Both the position numbers and the translations under genes were made by a program. From Anaerolineaceae bacterium (GTDB taxonomy: Bacteria > Chloroflexota > Anaerolineae > Anaerolineales > Anaerolineaceae), in the NCBI GenBank assembly GCA_002702705.1, contig PABH01000053.1, forward strand, positions 124,001 through 188,000: DNA of 64,000 nucleotides. The letters are read 5' to 3'. How positions within the stretch are numbered: the first letter of the stretch is position 1; each line of letters opens with the position of its first letter. Below, in pieces: positions 62,563 through 64,000 of this stretch. Under the pieces are notes generated by a model, which worked only from the letters and a program-made list of their open reading frames with translations, searched no databases and was not told the origin of the DNA.

Positions 62563-64000
62563 ATGGCAAAAATATCTTTAAGAGAATATATCCGTGAAAT
62601 TGAAAACCTGATTGACCGGGGCGAAACAGATCAAGCAATAAGTCACTGTAAACATATTCTAAAATATTATCCAAAACATATTGATTCTTATCGATTGTTA
62701 GGGAAAGCTTTTTTAGAAAAACAGAAATACGGTGATGCTGGTGACATTTTCCAGCGGGTTTTATCCTCCGTACCTGAAGATTTCATTTCTCACATTGGTA
62801 TGAGTATCATCCGCGAAGATGAAAACAATCTGGATGCTGCCATCTGGCACATGGAAAGAGCCTTTGAAGTCCAACCCTCCAATAAAGCTGTTCAAGATGA
62901 ATTAAGGCGTCTATATGCAAACCGAGATGGAATTGCACCTCCCAAAATCAGATTAACACGAGGCGCACTTGTACGGATGTACGCCAGAGGAGATTTATAC
63001 ACCCAGGCTATCGCGGAAATTCGTGCTGCTTTGGTAGAAGATCCAAATCGGACAGATCTGGAAGTGATTTTAGCTCGACTGTATTATTTACAAGGACAAG
63101 AAGTTGAGGCAACTGAAGTATGTTCGAAATTAATCATTAAACTTCCATATTGTTATGAAGCAAATCGCATTTTGTCAGAAGTATTACAAGGAACTTCACG
63201 TACAGAAGATGAAAAAATTTTCCGTCAACGGGTTATTGACCTCGACCCATATAACCAATTTTTAACTGACACGATAAAATCTCCTGCCGATGTTCCTGAC
63301 AATGCAGTTATGATTGATTATTTAGAATGGGATCCAACTTTATTAGAAACTGATCAACCAGATTGGGCTCAGTCCATCGGTGTGAAAGTAAATGAAGATG
63401 AAGAACAGGCATATGAATGGGATGCTTTTGATAATTCTTTAGAAGATTACAATGAACAGGATAAGGAAGAGCAACAAAATCCACCTGAAATTGATCAACC
63501 TGATTTAGAAGAACCTGAAACACTGGAAAGACCCATTATTCCTTCTTTTGGTTCAGATGAAGAGGAAGAAATCCCCGAATGGATGAGAGAAGCTGGATGG
63601 GAAGTCTCTGAAAATGATAATGTTGAGGCTGAAAGAGGATTTAACATTGATATGCAGGATGTTGAAATCCCTCAAGCAGATGAAACTTCTGGACTAGAGC
63701 CAGCCGATATTCCTGAATGGCTTCAAGACATAGCACCTGAGATTTCTCCTTCAGAAGATGATAAAGTTGGTCTTGATGAAATTGTTGAAGATGAAGAAGA
63801 AATCGAAAAATTTGAAAGTTTATTTTCTGACTCTAAATCGTCCAACGAAGATGTAGATTTTTCACCACCACTAAATGAAGAAACATCTCCTATCTGGCTC
63901 CGTGACTTGGCAAATGCCTCTGAAACGGAATCAAGCGAACCTACCTCCGAGATACCTTCCAGTGAAACACCAGACTGGTTGGCCGATCTCACTGATGAGG
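62563..64000 (+). CDS. TPR protein with repeated Trp motifs in an acidic tail (partial)
   Basis: At least 479 residues; the reading frame runs off the window. ATG at 62563 follows GGAGGTGG. Tetratricopeptide repeats fill about 1-225 (ETDQAISHCKHILKYYPKHI and AIAEIRAALVEDPN). The rest is acidic and Pro/Ser-rich, with short repeats of a common core: DQPDWAQSI, IPEWMREAGW, IPEWLQDIAPE, SPIWLRDLANA and TPDWLADLTDE. The consensus is [IST]PxW[LM]xxL/I, as for a short linear binding motif held in disordered sequence. Such proteins are common in Anaerolineae and their partner is not known. The gene stands alone after the rpoD terminator. Confidence 0.85.
   Translation, partial: MAKISLREYIREIENLIDRGETDQAISHCKHILKYYPKHIDSYRLLGKAFLEKQKYGDAGDIFQRVLSSVPEDFISHIGMSIIREDENNLDAAIWHMERAFEVQPSNKAVQDELRRLYANRDGIAPPKIRLTRGALVRMYARGDLYTQAIAEIRAALVEDPNRTDLEVILARLYYLQGQEVEATEVCSKLIIKLPYCYEANRILSEVLQGTSRTEDEKIFRQRVIDLDPYNQFLTDTIKSPADVPDNAVMIDYLEWDPTLLETDQPDWAQSIGVKVNEDEEQAYEWDAFDNSLEDYNEQDKEEQQNPPEIDQPDLEEPETLERPIIPSFGSDEEEEIPEWMREAGWEVSENDNVEAERGFNIDMQDVEIPQADETSGLEPADIPEWLQDIAPEISPSEDDKVGLDEIVEDEEEIEKFESLFSDSKSSNEDVDFSPPLNEETSPIWLRDLANASETESSEPTSEIPSSETPDWLADLTDE

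Noticed and set aside
1-64000. CRISPR arrays, insertion sequences, integrase or attachment sites
   Set aside because: No regularly spaced repeats, transposase-like proteins or terminal inverted repeats were found on reading the window.

Overview
The window is AT-rich bacterial chromosome with dense coding on both strands. It carries no insertion sequences, phage genes, rRNA or CRISPR. The gene content points to a Chloroflexota bacterium, most like Anaerolineae: coenzyme F420 synthesis genes next to a luciferase-like F420 oxidoreductase, a DUF1385 - ComEA - GatB/YqeY - 7TM-HD phosphodiesterase - YbeY - DgkA run, tandem YfhO membrane proteins, LysM/M23 and L,D-transpeptidase wall enzymes, and a tetratricopeptide protein with an acidic tail of repeated 'PxWL' motifs. 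The taxonomic call is inference; no marker gene was compared with a database.

1-8537 (minus strand): a molybdenum-hydroxylase operon with two different large subunits, two FAD modules, two 2Fe-2S modules, an XdhC-type maturation factor and a small two-helix membrane protein. 8538-13156 (minus): a second block, separated from the first by a strong terminator, with an SsnA-like amidohydrolase, NADPH:F420 reductase, CofE, CofC and an F420-dependent LLM oxidoreductase. SsnA homologues are known from selenium/molybdenum hydroxylase loci, so the two blocks plausibly form one catabolic module for a purine-like or N-heterocyclic substrate, with F420 as an electron carrier.

13333-31375 (mostly plus): an M20 dipeptidase and DUF1385; ComEA to DgkA; an isolated minus pair (NarL-type regulator, exonuclease III); a receiver-only regulator, DUF192 and a LysM/M23 peptidase; two unrecognised proteins with winged-helix-like segments; tRNA-Arg(TCT) followed by a possible small-protein gene; Hsp20, Lon, a second receiver, a PHP-AlbA_2 fusion and a MogA/MoaB protein. 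31372-41227 (minus): DUF58 and MoxR, then four large membrane proteins forming a duplicated two-gene module (YfhO-type plus a partner). 41309-44431 (plus): a coiled-coil zinc-ribbon protein and a membrane-anchored NACHT-like NTPase with HEAT repeats.

44423-52111 (minus): a ten-gene co-directional run from smpB through a phytol/dolichol-kinase-like protein, HutH, a Tat-exported L,D-transpeptidase, CcdA, a glutaredoxin-DUF2085 fusion, PgeF, YggS, YggT and DUF167. 52227-64000: an esterase, an SH3b surface protein, a double-zinc-ribbon protein, Zwf, Prs, DegV, a RluA-type pseudouridine synthase, a K+-independent H+-pyrophosphatase, the primary sigma factor with a long leader holding two good promoters, and the truncated TPR protein at the right edge.

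Two regulatory themes recur. Several promoters sit so close to the start codon that the mRNA should be leaderless. Several convergent gene pairs overlap at their stop codons with no terminator between them.
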